A DNA stretch of 64,000 nucleotides, from assembly GCA_903861005.1 (NCBI GenBank), contig CAIOSP010000045.1, forward strand, positions 92,750 to 156,749, in the 5' to 3' direction. Positions 47,950 through 56,575 of this stretch are shown in pieces. A program made the translations under genes and the position numbers. The first letter of the stretch is position 1. Each line of letters starts with the position of its first letter. The notes under the pieces were generated by a model, which was not told where the DNA came from, ran no database searches, and was given only the letters and a program-made list of their open reading frames with translations. Source of the stretch: an uncultured Pseudomonadota bacterium (lineage in GTDB: Bacteria; Myxococcota_A; UBA796; GCA-2862545).

Positions 47950-48800
47950 AGCCGGTCGGCCGCGCCTGGGCGAGCGGCAAGCTCATCCTGGCCGGGGAGC
48001 ACGCCGTGGTCCACGGGCAGCCGGCGATCGCCTTCGCGGTCGACCTAGGCAGCACCGTGGAGATCACCGCCCGCCCTGGCCCCACGGCGATCGACGGGCC
48101 CATCCAGGACCCCAAGCTCACCCAGGCGGTACGCATGGTCGTGGGCGATCACGGCTACGGCGTGTCGATCGCCAGCACGCTGCCGATCGGGCGTGGCATG
48201 GGCAGCTCAGCCTCGCTCGCGGTGGCGATCGTGCGCGCCTGGGCGGACCTCACCGAGCAGCCGCTCGACACCTTCGACGCCGCCATGCCGCTCGAACGCC
48301 TGTTCCACCAGAACCCGTCCGGCGTGGACGTGGCGGTGATCACGCGCGGGGGCGTGCTCCGCTACCAGCGCACCGTTCCCCCGACGATGTCCTCGCTGCC
48401 GTGCCCCTCGTGGACCGCGGTGGTGATCGACACCGGCAAGGTGGGCGTGACGGCGGACCTGGTGGCGGGCGTCACCTCGCGTCGCCCCGCCATCGACCCG
48501 ATCCTGGCACGCATCGGCGCCCTGGTCGACGAGGCGACGACCGTGCTGCACGACCCGGCCGCCCTTGGCCCGCTCCTGCTTGAGAACCACACGCTGCTCG
48601 CTCAGATCGGCGTGTCGACCCCCCAGCTCGACGAGCTGGTGGGCATGGCGATGGCGCACGGTGCGTACGGCGCCAAGCTGTCCGGCGCGGGCGGCGGCGG
48701 CGTGGTGCTCGCGCTCACCGACGACCCCGCCCCGATCGTCGCCGGCGCCGAGGCGTTCGGCCTGCGCGCCTGGATCACCCGCCCCGTGGAGGCCCCGTGA
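47946..48800 (+). CDS. mvk: Mevalonate kinase
   Basis: This 284-residue GHMP kinase phosphorylates mevalonate. The three motifs are visible: SGKLILAGEHAVVHGQPAIA, the ATP loop PIGRGMGSSASLAVAI and GAKLSGAGGGGVVLA. The GTG start overlaps the reductase stop. Identity as mevalonate kinase and not phosphomevalonate kinase rests on the Ala-Glu-His motif and its place in the operon. Confidence 0.9.
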   Translation: MKPVGRAWASGKLILAGEHAVVHGQPAIAFAVDLGSTVEITARPGPTAIDGPIQDPKLTQAVRMVVGDHGYGVSIASTLPIGRGMGSSASLAVAIVRAWADLTEQPLDTFDAAMPLERLFHQNPSGVDVAVITRGGVLRYQRTVPPTMSSLPCPSWTAVVIDTGKVGVTADLVAGVTSRRPAIDPILARIGALVDEATTVLHDPAALGPLLLENHTLLAQIGVSTPQLDELVGMAMAHGAYGAKLSGAGGGGVVLALTDDPAPIVAGAEAFGLRAWITRPVEAP

Positions 48801-49756
48801 CCACCGTCACCGCCACCGCCCACCCGAACATCGCGCTGGTCAAGTACTGGGGCAAGCGGGACCTCCCGCTGAACCTGCCCGCGGTGCCGTCGCTCTCGCT
48901 CACGCTGGACGGCTTTGAGACCCGCACCACGGTCACCTGGGGCGCAGACCACGACGTGTTCGAGCTCGACGGCGTCCCGGCCGACGCCAAGGCCGCGGCC
49001 AAGGTGTTCGCCTTCCTCGACCTGATCGACCCCAAGCGCCCGCCCTGCAAGGTGGTGTCGGCGAACGACTTCCCGACCGGCGCGGGGCTCGCTTCGAGCG
49101 CGTCCGCGTTCGCGGCGCTGGCCCTGGCCGCCTCCACCGCCCGCGGCGACGACGTCGACCCCACCCGCCTCTCCGTGCTCGCGCGGCAGGGCTCGGGCAG
49201 CGCCTGCCGCAGCCTGTGGGGCGGCTTCGTCGAGTGGCGCGCCGGCGAGCATCCTGACGGCGTCGACAGCCACGGGCTACCCCTGGCGGGCCCCGACCAC
49301 TGGGACGTGTCGATGGTGGTGGCCGTGGTGTCGACCGCCCACAAGCCCGTCGGATCCACCGACGGCATGGAGCGCGCGCGCCTCACCTCGCCCTTGTACG
49401 ACACCTGGGTCGCGCAGGCGCAGGGTGACGTGGACGTTGGCCGGGACGCTATCTTCGCGCGAGACTTGGACGGTTTGGGCCGCGTGATGGAGGCGTCGAC
49501 CTACAAGATGCACGCCACCATGCACACCTCCGCGCCGCCGCTGATGTACTGGCAGCCCGCCAGCCTGGCGTGCCTGCACACGGTCTGGGCGCTGCGCGCG
49601 GGCGGCTTGAGCGCGTGGACCACGATGGACGCGGGCCCGCAGGTCAAGGTGCTCTGCCGCAGCGCGGACGCCGCCACCGTCGCCGACGCGCTCCGCCCGC
49701 ACGCCATGGCGGTGCACATGCTGCGCCCAGGCGGGCCCGCGCGGATCGTGTCTTGA
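48797..49756 (+). CDS. mvaD: Diphosphomevalonate decarboxylase
   Basis: This 319-residue GHMP-family enzyme forms isopentenyl diphosphate. Signatures are HPNIALVKYWGKRD at the N-terminus, DFPTGAGLASSASAFAALA, GSGSACRSLWGGF and the catalytic Asp in TTMDAGPQVKVL. It starts with GTG overlapping the previous stop. Confidence 0.95.
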   Translation: MTTVTATAHPNIALVKYWGKRDLPLNLPAVPSLSLTLDGFETRTTVTWGADHDVFELDGVPADAKAAAKVFAFLDLIDPKRPPCKVVSANDFPTGAGLASSASAFAALALAASTARGDDVDPTRLSVLARQGSGSACRSLWGGFVEWRAGEHPDGVDSHGLPLAGPDHWDVSMVVAVVSTAHKPVGSTDGMERARLTSPLYDTWVAQAQGDVDVGRDAIFARDLDGLGRVMEASTYKMHATMHTSAPPLMYWQPASLACLHTVWALRAGGLSAWTTMDAGPQVKVLCRSADAATVADALRPHAMAVHMLRPGGPARIVS

Positions 49757-50622
49757 CCAGGCGCTTCTTCGCGCCGGGCAAGGTGGTGGTGGTCGGCGAG
49801 TACGCTGTCGTGGACGGCGCGCCCGCGGTGGTCGCCGCGGTGGGGATTGGCGTCGGCCTTCGCTGGTCGGCCGCCGACACGCGCGACGTGCAGACGCCCT
49901 ACGGCGACACGCGCTTCGTCGACGCCGCGCTCGACGCCGCGTCCGCCCCCCCCGGGCGCTACGCGTTCTCGGACGACGGAGGCCCCGCGCTCACGTCCAA
50001 GCCAGGCCTCGGTGGATCGGCGGCGGCGACCGTGGTGGCGGTGCACGCGGCGCGCGCCCTCCGAGGCGAGGACACACACGCGGACGCCGTCTACGCCGTC
50101 GCCTCGGACGTTCACCGTTTGGTGCAGGGCTCGGGCTCGGGGATCGACGTGGCCGCGTCGACGTACGGCGGCATGGTGCGCTTCCAACACGGTGCGCGCC
50201 CTACCCACGTCATGCCCTCCCGCCTGGTCGTCGTGTGGACCGGAGCGTCAGCCAAGACCGGCCCGCGCGTCGAGCGCTACCTGGGGTGGGAGGGCCGCGC
50301 GGCCTTCGTCGCCCGCTCCGCGGAGATCACCGACCTGTTCCTGGTGGATCCGCTGCGCGCGGTCGAGCAGGACTACGCGCTGCTCGTTGCGATGAGCGAG
50401 CAGGCCGGGATCGACTACCGCACGCCCGCGCTTGACCGCATCGTCGAGCTCGCCTGGGTGTTCGACGGCGCCGCCAAGCCGAGCGGCGCGGGCGGCGGGG
50501 ACTGCGCGATCGCCGTGTTCGCGGAGCCGGACTCCGAGGCCAAGTTCATCGACGCCTGCACCAGCGACGGCTTCACCGTGTTGGGCACCGAGCTGTCGGA
50601 CGGCGTACGCGAGCTGGCCTGA
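49753..50622 (+). CDS. mvaK2: Phosphomevalonate kinase
   Basis: This 289-residue GHMP kinase is the fourth gene of the mevalonate operon. It has KVVVVGEYAVVDG at the N-terminus, KPGLGGSAAATVVA as ATP loop and KPSGAGGGDCAIAVF near the end, the usual PMVK pattern. The TTG start overlaps the mvaD stop as TTGA. With its neighbours it completes the route from HMG-CoA to IPP. HMG-CoA synthase and IPP isomerase are not in the window. Confidence 0.88.
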   Translation: MTRRFFAPGKVVVVGEYAVVDGAPAVVAAVGIGVGLRWSAADTRDVQTPYGDTRFVDAALDAASAPPGRYAFSDDGGPALTSKPGLGGSAAATVVAVHAARALRGEDTHADAVYAVASDVHRLVQGSGSGIDVAASTYGGMVRFQHGARPTHVMPSRLVVVWTGASAKTGPRVERYLGWEGRAAFVARSAEITDLFLVDPLRAVEQDYALLVAMSEQAGIDYRTPALDRIVELAWVFDGAAKPSGAGGGDCAIAVFAEPDSEAKFIDACTSDGFTVLGTELSDGVRELA

Positions 50623-50631
50623 GGCTCAGGC
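50617..50631. terminator. Hairpin whose arms contain both convergent stop codons
   Basis: GCCTGA-GGC-TCAGGC is a perfect 6-bp stem. The TGA of the phosphomevalonate kinase gene and the stop of the convergent pnuC gene are in opposite arms. No T-tract follows on either side. Confidence 0.4.
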
Positions 50632-51198
50632 TTCGATCGCCTTGAGCTGCCGCCGCCAGCGAAACCACGCCACCGCGGCCGTCACCGTGTAGCCGGCCAT
50701 CAGCAGCGCGTAGACGTGCAGGCCCTTGGCCTCGTACATCACGCACGACACCAGATCGATCACCACCCAGTACAGCCAGTTCTCCATCCACTTTCGGGCG
50801 GTCAACCAGGTGGCGAACAGGCTGAACCACATGGTCTGCGCGTCGATGTAGGGCCACGACGCGTCGGTCGCGTGGTCCATCATCAGTCCCCAGCCCAAGC
50901 CCCCCGAGACACACACGACCGCGCCGATCGCGTGGACCCGGAGCGGCCCCTGGGAGATCGGCTGGTCGTCCGCGCTGCCGTTCCAACTGAACCAGCCGAC
51001 GAAGCCCAGCACCACGTACGCGGCGTTGAGCCAGGCCTCCGAGTACAGCTGCGTGGACGCAAAGAGCGCCACACTCACCGCAGAGCTGGCGATCCCGAAC
51101 GGCCAGGCCCACACGCTCGGACGCGCCGCGAGGACCACGTAGATCACGGCGAGCGAGGTCGCCGTCCACTCTGCCCAGAAGGCCCAGTCCGCAGGCAT
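50626..51198 (-). CDS. pnuC: Nicotinamide riboside transporter PnuC-like
   Basis: This 190-residue protein has about seven membrane helices. The PnuC signature is present: SWPYIDAQTMWFSLFATWL, then ARKWMENWLYWVVIDL and YEAKGLHVYALLMAGY. It imports nicotinamide riboside by facilitated diffusion for NAD synthesis, which in this genome also feeds the large complex I. No NadR kinase or NAD riboswitch is seen next to it. Confidence 0.9.
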   Translation of the reverse strand: MPADWAFWAEWTATSLAVIYVVLAARPSVWAWPFGIASSAVSVALFASTQLYSEAWLNAAYVVLGFVGWFSWNGSADDQPISQGPLRVHAIGAVVCVSGGLGWGLMMDHATDASWPYIDAQTMWFSLFATWLTARKWMENWLYWVVIDLVSCVMYEAKGLHVYALLMAGYTVTAAVAWFRWRRQLKAIEA

Positions 51199-51242
51199 GC
51201 GCTCCCCAACGAGCCGCCCCGTTAACGTGACCGCGCGGTACT

Positions 51243-51283
51243 AGGTGGCGGAACAGACCCGCGTGTTAGTCGCCCCGCCACCT
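51243..51283 (+). promoter_or_regulatory. 9-bp inverted repeat abutting the Shine-Dalgarno sequence
   Basis: AGGTGGCGG (51243-51251) pairs perfectly with CCGCCACCT (51275-51283), with a 23-base loop. The right arm ends directly at GGAG (51284-51287), the ribosome-binding site of the gene at 51291. It could control translation as a leader structure or bind a repressor. Confidence 0.45.
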
Positions 51284-51290
51284 GGAGACC

Positions 51291-52346
51291 GTGTTGCACC
51301 ACCGCATTGCCCTCATCCCCGGCGACGGCATCGGCCCCGAAGTGATCGCGCAGGCCGTCCGTGTGGTCGACGCGCTGGCCAAGGACGGCGGCTTCACGGT
51401 CGCCTGGACCACGCTCGACGTGGGCGCGGACCGCTACCTGCGCGACGGCGCCACGCTCCCCGACGAGGCCTTCGCCTTCTTGCGCGATGAGTCCGACGCC
51501 GTGCTCCTGGGCGCGCTCGGTGACCCGCGCGTGCCGTCCAACGTGCACGCCCGCGACATCCTGCTCGGTCTGCGCTTCCGGCTCGACCTCTACGTGAACT
51601 TCCGCCCGGTCAAGCTGCTCGACGCCCGCTTCTGCCCGCTCAAGGACAAGACGCCGGACGACGTCGACATGGTCGTGTTCCGGGAGAACACCGAGGGCCT
51701 CTACACGGGCATCGGCGGACAGTTCAAGCGCGACACCGACGACGAGGTCGCGATCGAGGCCGAGCTCAACACCCGCAAGGGCGTGGAGCGCATCATCCGG
51801 GCGGCCTTCGAGTACGCCCGCGCGCACGGCCGCGGCAGCGTCTGCATGTCGGACAAGTCCAACGCCATGCGCCACGGGCACGACCTGTGGCAGCGCGTGT
51901 TCAAGATCGTCGCGGCCGAGTACCCCGAGATCAAGTCTTTCCACCTGTTCGTCGACGTGCTCACCATGGAGATGGTGCGCGCGCCAGAGCGCTTCGAGGT
52001 GATCGTCACGAACAACCTGTTCGGCGACATCGTCACGGACCTGGGCGCGCAGATCCAGGGCGGCATCGGCCTGGCGGCGTCGGCCAACGTGCACCCCGGC
52101 AAGCACGCGCTCTTCGAGCCGGTCCATGGATCCGCGCCGGAGCTGGCCGGCAAGGGCGTCGCCAACCCGCTCGCCGCCATCCTGACGGCGGGATGGATGT
52201 TGGAGCACCTCGGTCACGCAGACTGCAACGCCCGGATCCACGCCGCCGTGACCCAGGCGCTGGCCGCCGGCGACGTGACGCGAGAGCTTGGCGGGACGCT
52301 GGGAACCGTCGAGGTCGCAGACCGCGTGCTCGCCCGCCTCGTCTGA
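51291..52346 (+). CDS. Isocitrate/isopropylmalate dehydrogenase family enzyme
   Basis: This 351-residue beta-decarboxylating dehydrogenase has an N-terminal ALIPGDGIGPEV, substrate loop VFRENTEGLYTGIGG, Lys-Asn segment VCMSDKSNAMRHG and the NAD-binding FEPVHGSAPELAGKGVANPL. The enzyme oxidises a 2-hydroxy-dicarboxylate. FRENTEG departs from the classical LeuB VRELTGG loop, so homoisocitrate, tartrate or isocitrate are alternatives to isopropylmalate. The GTG start has GGAG four bases upstream. It has no leu genes adjacent. Confidence 0.85.
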   Translation: MLHHRIALIPGDGIGPEVIAQAVRVVDALAKDGGFTVAWTTLDVGADRYLRDGATLPDEAFAFLRDESDAVLLGALGDPRVPSNVHARDILLGLRFRLDLYVNFRPVKLLDARFCPLKDKTPDDVDMVVFRENTEGLYTGIGGQFKRDTDDEVAIEAELNTRKGVERIIRAAFEYARAHGRGSVCMSDKSNAMRHGHDLWQRVFKIVAAEYPEIKSFHLFVDVLTMEMVRAPERFEVIVTNNLFGDIVTDLGAQIQGGIGLAASANVHPGKHALFEPVHGSAPELAGKGVANPLAAILTAGWMLEHLGHADCNARIHAAVTQALAAGDVTRELGGTLGTVEVADRVLARLV

Positions 52347-52726
52347 TCCGACCAGCCGAGGCCGGACCCGGGCCAGGGCGATCGTCGAAAGGTTATCAAG
52401 ACGACCCTGACAACACCCCGAAACCGCCCCCAAAAATCGCAACATATTCAGCCTACTACCGTGCTTAATGGCACTTTAGACGAAGTGCAGGGCAGCCCCA
52501 CCCCGCGGGGGCGTCCGATTGACTCGACACCGCTCAAGCGGTACCAAGCGGCATCGACGGAGGCGTGCCCGCGCCTGTCTTGTCGATCGTGCGTCAAGGA
52601 TGTTCGCATCCGAGAACCGGTCGAAAGAAGCGCGGTCACGGCAAGTCGACGGCCGGGGACCACCCCCTCCTCGTTCCGCTCATCACCTTGATCCCGATGC
52701 GAGCGCGGCGCTCGCCTGGAGTCCCG
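52347..52726. promoter_or_regulatory. 380-bp intergenic region before exbB with alternating inverted repeats
   Basis: The region is AT-richer than its surroundings around 52385-52490. GTGC (52461), GCACTT (52471) and AAGTGC (52483) alternate, forming the perfect dyad GCACTT-TAGACG-AAGTGC and an overlapping GTGC-TTAATG-GCAC. A weak promoter TTGACT (52519-52524) with TACCAA 17 bp later follows. No open frame of its own is supported. Confidence 0.4.
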
Positions 52727-53401
52727 ATGGAAGTCGTCATCCATATGTTCGATCAGGGCGGTCACTGGATGTTCCCCATCCTGGCCTGCTTGCTCGCCAC
52801 GCTCGCGATCGCCATCGAGCGCATCTACTACCTGTACGCGGTCGTGAACGAGGACAAGCACGCGCTCCTCAAGGGCCTCAAGCCCCACGTCCTCCGCGGC
52901 GACCTGAACGCGGCCATCCGCTTCCTGAACAGCCAGAAGCAGGGCCCGCTGTCCCGCATCCTCAAGGCCGGCCTGCTCAAGGCGAACGGCTCGGATCTGG
53001 AAGTCCAGGCCGCTCTGGACGAGGCGTCCCTACGGGAGATGCCCTTCCTCGAGAAGCGCGTTGGCTTCCTCCCCATCATCTCGAACGGCTCCACGCTGTT
53101 CGGCCTCGTCGGCACCGTCGGCGGCATGATCGGCTGCTTCGCCGCCGTGGCCGGCGTCGACCCCTCCCAGAAGGCCGTCATTCTGGCCAAGGGCATCTCC
53201 GAGGCCATGAACTGCACGTGGTTCGGCCTGTTCACCGCCATCCCCGCGCTGTTCATCTACGGCTGGCTCCAGGCCCGCGTGCAGCACCTCACCGAGTCCA
53301 TCAACGAGTGCATCGTCTCCGAGATGAACCTCGTGATGTCCGGCCGCAAGCTGTTCAAGGGCACGTCGATCGACGAGGCCGAGGCCGCCAAGGCCAGCTG
53401 A
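52727..53401 (+). CDS. exbB: MotA/TolQ/ExbB proton-channel family protein
   Basis: This 224-residue protein has three membrane helices. The first is at about residues 15-32, and the other two carry the conserved pattern STLFGLVGTVGGMIGCFAAV and CTWFGLFTAIPALFIYG. It should form the stator of an ExbBD-type proton motor. The ATG is preceded by GGAG. Two ExbD-like genes follow, so the whole is one transcript ending at the terminator at 54580. Confidence 0.9.
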   Translation: MEVVIHMFDQGGHWMFPILACLLATLAIAIERIYYLYAVVNEDKHALLKGLKPHVLRGDLNAAIRFLNSQKQGPLSRILKAGLLKANGSDLEVQAALDEASLREMPFLEKRVGFLPIISNGSTLFGLVGTVGGMIGCFAAVAGVDPSQKAVILAKGISEAMNCTWFGLFTAIPALFIYGWLQARVQHLTESINECIVSEMNLVMSGRKLFKGTSIDEAEAAKAS

Positions 53402-53469
53402 TCTCCGTCGTCGCTGCGCTGTCAGCTGGCGGCGCAGTCCTGGTCCCTTCTCCGAGTTTGAGGTGAGTC

Positions 53470-53979
53470 ATGAGTGTCTCCCTTCCAGGCGCAGGCGGCG
53501 GTCGCGGTCGAAATATGAATTTCGACCTGAACCTCGTCCCCTTCATCGATCTGATGTCCACGATCATCGTGTTCCTGATCGCGACGGCCGTCTGGGTGCA
53601 GATCACCTCGCTCAACGTCGAGCAGTCCATCCAGGATCCGAACGCGCCGCCGCCGCCGCCGGATCAGACGCCCCCCACGCCTCCCCTGACGGTTCACATC
53701 CGCTCGGATGGTGTGGAGGTGCTCCGGACCCCGGACAAGCTCAAGAACTTCCCGGCCCTCAAGGCTGACACCTACGACTGGGACGCGGTCACCGCGGCGG
53801 TCAAGGCCGAGAAGTCCTCGTACCCGGAGGAGATCCAGGCCACCATCGTCACCGACGACGGCGTCGCCTACAAGCATATGATCCGCGCTCTGGACATCAC
53901 GCGCCAGAGCGGCTTCGACAAGACGCTCCTCGGCGGCGGTCCGGCCAGCGTCGCCGCCCCCCTCCCCCCGCGCGGCTAA
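53470..53979 (+). CDS. exbD: ExbD/TolR-like protein 1
   Basis: This 169-residue protein has one N-terminal membrane helix with the functional Asp in LNLVPFIDLMSTIIVFLI. A Pro-rich stretch (PPPPPDQTPPTPPL) then leads to the periplasmic domain. It pairs with ExbB and the second ExbD. The Pro-rich linker would span the periplasm. Confidence 0.88.
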   Translation: MSVSLPGAGGGRGRNMNFDLNLVPFIDLMSTIIVFLIATAVWVQITSLNVEQSIQDPNAPPPPPDQTPPTPPLTVHIRSDGVEVLRTPDKLKNFPALKADTYDWDAVTAAVKAEKSSYPEEIQATIVTDDGVAYKHMIRALDITRQSGFDKTLLGGGPASVAAPLPPRG

Positions 53980-53991
53980 AGGACAACACTC

Positions 53992-54555
53992 ATGGCAATC
54001 CACGCCCCTGGTCGTCGTCCCGCCTTCCCGCCCATCGGTCGCCTCCGCGCGTCGCCGATCCACGGAGGTACCCGCAGCGGCCTGATCTCGCTGAACCTGA
54101 CCCCCATGGTCGACATGATGACCATGCTCGTCGTGTTCCTCCTCCAGAGCTTCTCGGCTGACGGCCAGATCATGTTCGTCCAGAAGGACCTCGTGATGCC
54201 CCCCGCCGACGCTTCCAAGCCGCTGATCGACCGCGGCCCGGTCGTCACGGTGTACGACGAGCGCGTGTTCGTCGAGGGCGCCGAGATCGTCCGCGCGGCT
54301 GACCTCGACGCCGCCGAGTCGTCCATCAAGCCGCTCGTCGAGCTGCTGACGGGCATCCGTGAGCGCGACGAGAAGATCCACCCCCGCGACATGACGAAGC
54401 CCTACGAGGGCGTGGTCATCTTTCAGGGTGACGAAGAGGCCGACTTCATGCTGGTCCGCAAGACCATCGCCTCGCTCAACGAGGCCGGCTGGGCCAAGGT
54501 GAACTTCACCACGCAGTCCGCCGCGGCTGCCGAAACCAAGCCCGCCGCCGAGTAA
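53992..54555 (+). CDS. exbD: ExbD/TolR-like protein 2
   Basis: This 187-residue protein has an N-terminal basic segment and one membrane helix with LTPMVDMMTMLVVFLLQSF, where Asp39 is the proton-coupling residue. A periplasmic domain of about 110 residues follows. Start ATG is 12 bp after the previous stop. The two ExbD-like proteins differ clearly in the periplasmic part, so they are likely to form a heteromeric ring. Confidence 0.88.
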   Translation: MAIHAPGRRPAFPPIGRLRASPIHGGTRSGLISLNLTPMVDMMTMLVVFLLQSFSADGQIMFVQKDLVMPPADASKPLIDRGPVVTVYDERVFVEGAEIVRAADLDAAESSIKPLVELLTGIRERDEKIHPRDMTKPYEGVVIFQGDEEADFMLVRKTIASLNEAGWAKVNFTTQSAAAAETKPAAE

Positions 54556-54579
54556 CGGTCGTCGGGTTCGAGAGAAGAA

Positions 54580-54614
54580 GGGCCGGCCGCCACAAGCGCC
54601 GGCCCTTTCTTTTT
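54580..54614 (+). terminator. Rho-independent terminator after the exb genes
   Basis: GGGCCGGC (54580-54587) pairs with GCCGGCCC (54598-54605), a perfect 8-bp GC stem, followed by TTTCTTTTT. It is the only canonical intrinsic terminator I find in the window, and it lies 25 bp after the second exbD. Confidence 0.93.
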
Positions 54615-54672
54615 GTGCATCTCGCGCGGCTCGTCTCTTTTTGCTACTCTCGCCGCGACCTATGGAGGTCTC

Positions 54673-55701
54673 ATGCGCGCTCTCCCCCTGTGCATCCCCC
54701 TCGCCACGCTGATCGCCTGCTCCGGTGGCGCCCCCGCCCCGGCCCCCGCGGACGCGCCGCCCGCCGCCCCCACCTGCGACCTGAGCATCGACGGCCTGGC
54801 CGGCAAGACGTTCGTCCTGGCCGCCAAGGGCGCCGACGGCGCCGACGCAGCCGACGTCAGCGGCCGCGTCCGCTTCAGCAAGGACGGCGAGAAGCTCAAG
54901 GCCGTGTACAACGGCAAGTCGCTTATCAACATCTACAACTACTCCTGCGCCCCCTCCAAGGAAGGCGCCGACTGCTGGGAGGACGCCCCCAAGGCCGACC
55001 TCTTCTGCAAGGCGCTCATCGCCAACGACAAGGAGTGCACGCCCGAGTCGGTGTCCGCGCTCACCGGCCAGGACCCGGCCGAGATCACCAAGATCGTGGC
55101 CGACACCCGCGCCGAGGTCAAGAAGCTCAAGGGCGCCGACTACGAGCAGTTCAAGTCGCTGTTCAGCAGCCCGAACACCCCGCTGCGTGGCGTCCTCCAC
55201 CTCAAGATCAAGGAGGAGGGCTGCAAGCTGATGCTCACCGATCGCTACATGACGATGAGCTTTGGTCAGGTGCGCGAGATGGAGAACCTGGTCGGCACGG
55301 CGCCGTTCGTCGTCTCCGACAAGAACCTGAACTTCGAGACCTGCACCGTGATCGAAGGCGCCAGCCTGGTCGCCCTCACCGCGCCGGGCGCCCCCGCCAA
55401 GCCGGGCGAGCACAAGCGCGACTGGAAGAAGGGCGAGTCGATCCCCATGGCCTACGTCGGCGAGAACCTGATCAAGGCCGCGCCGGGCTGCACCTACACG
55501 CAGGACGTGTACGCGGGCGGCGTGTCCATCCAGACCGCGCAGCCTGTGGCGCCGGACGAGAAGGGCGCCCTGTCCTGGGCCTTCTCCTTCAGCTTCGACA
55601 AGTCCGGCCCGGCCGCGTTCGCGCTGGTCCGCTCGCGCACCTGCGAGGGCAAGCCCGCCGAGAAGGTCGACGTCGCCTGTCAGGCCGTCAGCGTCCAGTA
55701 G
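54673..55701 (+). CDS. Lipoprotein of unknown function, Cys-rich
   Basis: This 342-residue protein has a lipoprotein signal (LATLIAC), an Ala/Pro spacer and a globular domain with about ten Cys, probably in disulfides. GGAGG precedes the ATG. I recognise no family. The short distance (59 bp) after the strong terminator indicates its own promoter. It is followed 25 bp later by another lipoprotein gene. Confidence 0.75.
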   Translation: MRALPLCIPLATLIACSGGAPAPAPADAPPAAPTCDLSIDGLAGKTFVLAAKGADGADAADVSGRVRFSKDGEKLKAVYNGKSLINIYNYSCAPSKEGADCWEDAPKADLFCKALIANDKECTPESVSALTGQDPAEITKIVADTRAEVKKLKGADYEQFKSLFSSPNTPLRGVLHLKIKEEGCKLMLTDRYMTMSFGQVREMENLVGTAPFVVSDKNLNFETCTVIEGASLVALTAPGAPAKPGEHKRDWKKGESIPMAYVGENLIKAAPGCTYTQDVYAGGVSIQTAQPVAPDEKGALSWAFSFSFDKSGPAAFALVRSRTCEGKPAEKVDVACQAVSVQ

Positions 55702-55726
55702 TCGCCCAGGCCAAAGGAGCGCCGCC

Positions 55727-56515
55727 ATGATCGGCCCGTTGATTCTGCCGGTGCTCCTCGCCGCCTGCAAGCCGCCCCTCCAAGCGCCCGAGAACACCGA
55801 AGACATGATGGTCTTCGGGTTCGTCCACTACGACGAGCCGGGCGCCGTCGAGCTGCTGGTCGACCGGCTCACCGCGTGGGCCCCTGACCACCTTGAAGAT
55901 CTCAGCGCCGGCTACGAGATCACCGCGCTCACCGAGGAGGACGTCCTCGCGGCGGGCGTGCCGAACGTGAACGCGGACAACATCCTCGGGGTCATGGGGC
56001 ACGCCGAGTACAGCTCCGACCCGCCCACGGTGGCGTACGGGATCAGCTACCCGCACCACGAGGAGATCAACGAGAGCACCGTCGAGTACCACGTGCTGGA
56101 CGACGACGGTGACCTCGCCTGCTTCCTCGCCATGGACTGCGACGCCTACTCGTACCACGCGACCGAGGTCGAGAAGGTCCCGCTGCTAGGCCAGTCCACG
56201 CGCACCTACCGGCAGGAGATGCGCTGGCTCGACCTGCCCGACGGCGGCGGGCCCATGCTCATCCTACGCCAGATCGGCGACACGCCGATCGAGTTCAAGG
56301 TGAAGGGCATCCTCGAGGTCGACCAGCAGTACGGCTTCACGATGATCTATCCGACGGACGAGGGCGCCCGTCGGCTCGAGGCCTTCTGGATCGACGCACG
56401 CGTCCTGGGCAACCTCACCCTGCCCCCCGGCTTTGCGGTCCATCAGGCGGCCGCCGCCATGTCGTCGACGGCGGACGCCTTCGATGTCTGGGTGACCGAC
56501 CACCCTCCGCCCTAG
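55727..56515 (+). CDS. Lipoprotein of unknown function
   Basis: This 262-residue protein has a short lipoprotein signal ending VLLAAC. The mature part is acidic, with no repeats. It contains VFGFVHYDEPGAVELLV and a C-terminal region that is mostly beta. I recognise no family. It probably forms a transcript with the lipoprotein gene in front. Confidence 0.72.
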   Translation: MIGPLILPVLLAACKPPLQAPENTEDMMVFGFVHYDEPGAVELLVDRLTAWAPDHLEDLSAGYEITALTEEDVLAAGVPNVNADNILGVMGHAEYSSDPPTVAYGISYPHHEEINESTVEYHVLDDDGDLACFLAMDCDAYSYHATEVEKVPLLGQSTRTYRQEMRWLDLPDGGGPMLILRQIGDTPIEFKVKGILEVDQQYGFTMIYPTDEGARRLEAFWIDARVLGNLTLPPGFAVHQAAAAMSSTADAFDVWVTDHPPP

Positions 56516-56575
56516 AGCACCGATCGGAGACAGCGCGCGAATGCGCTCGGTCGGCTCGTCGCGAGGCGTGCTCTA
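56513..56575. terminator. Inverted repeat joining both convergent stop codons
   Basis: TAGAGCAC (56513-56520) and GTGCTCTA (56568-56575) are perfect 8-bp complements. The left arm begins with the TAG stop of the lipoprotein gene, and the right arm ends with the complement of the thiolase stop. An inner stem AGCGC/GCGCT (56532-56547) makes the structure branched. Confidence 0.45.

Noticed and set aside
52468..52490. TGGCAC as the -24 half of a sigma-54 promoter before exbB
   Set aside because: No TTGC is found at the required spacing; the sequence is better explained as an inverted repeat.
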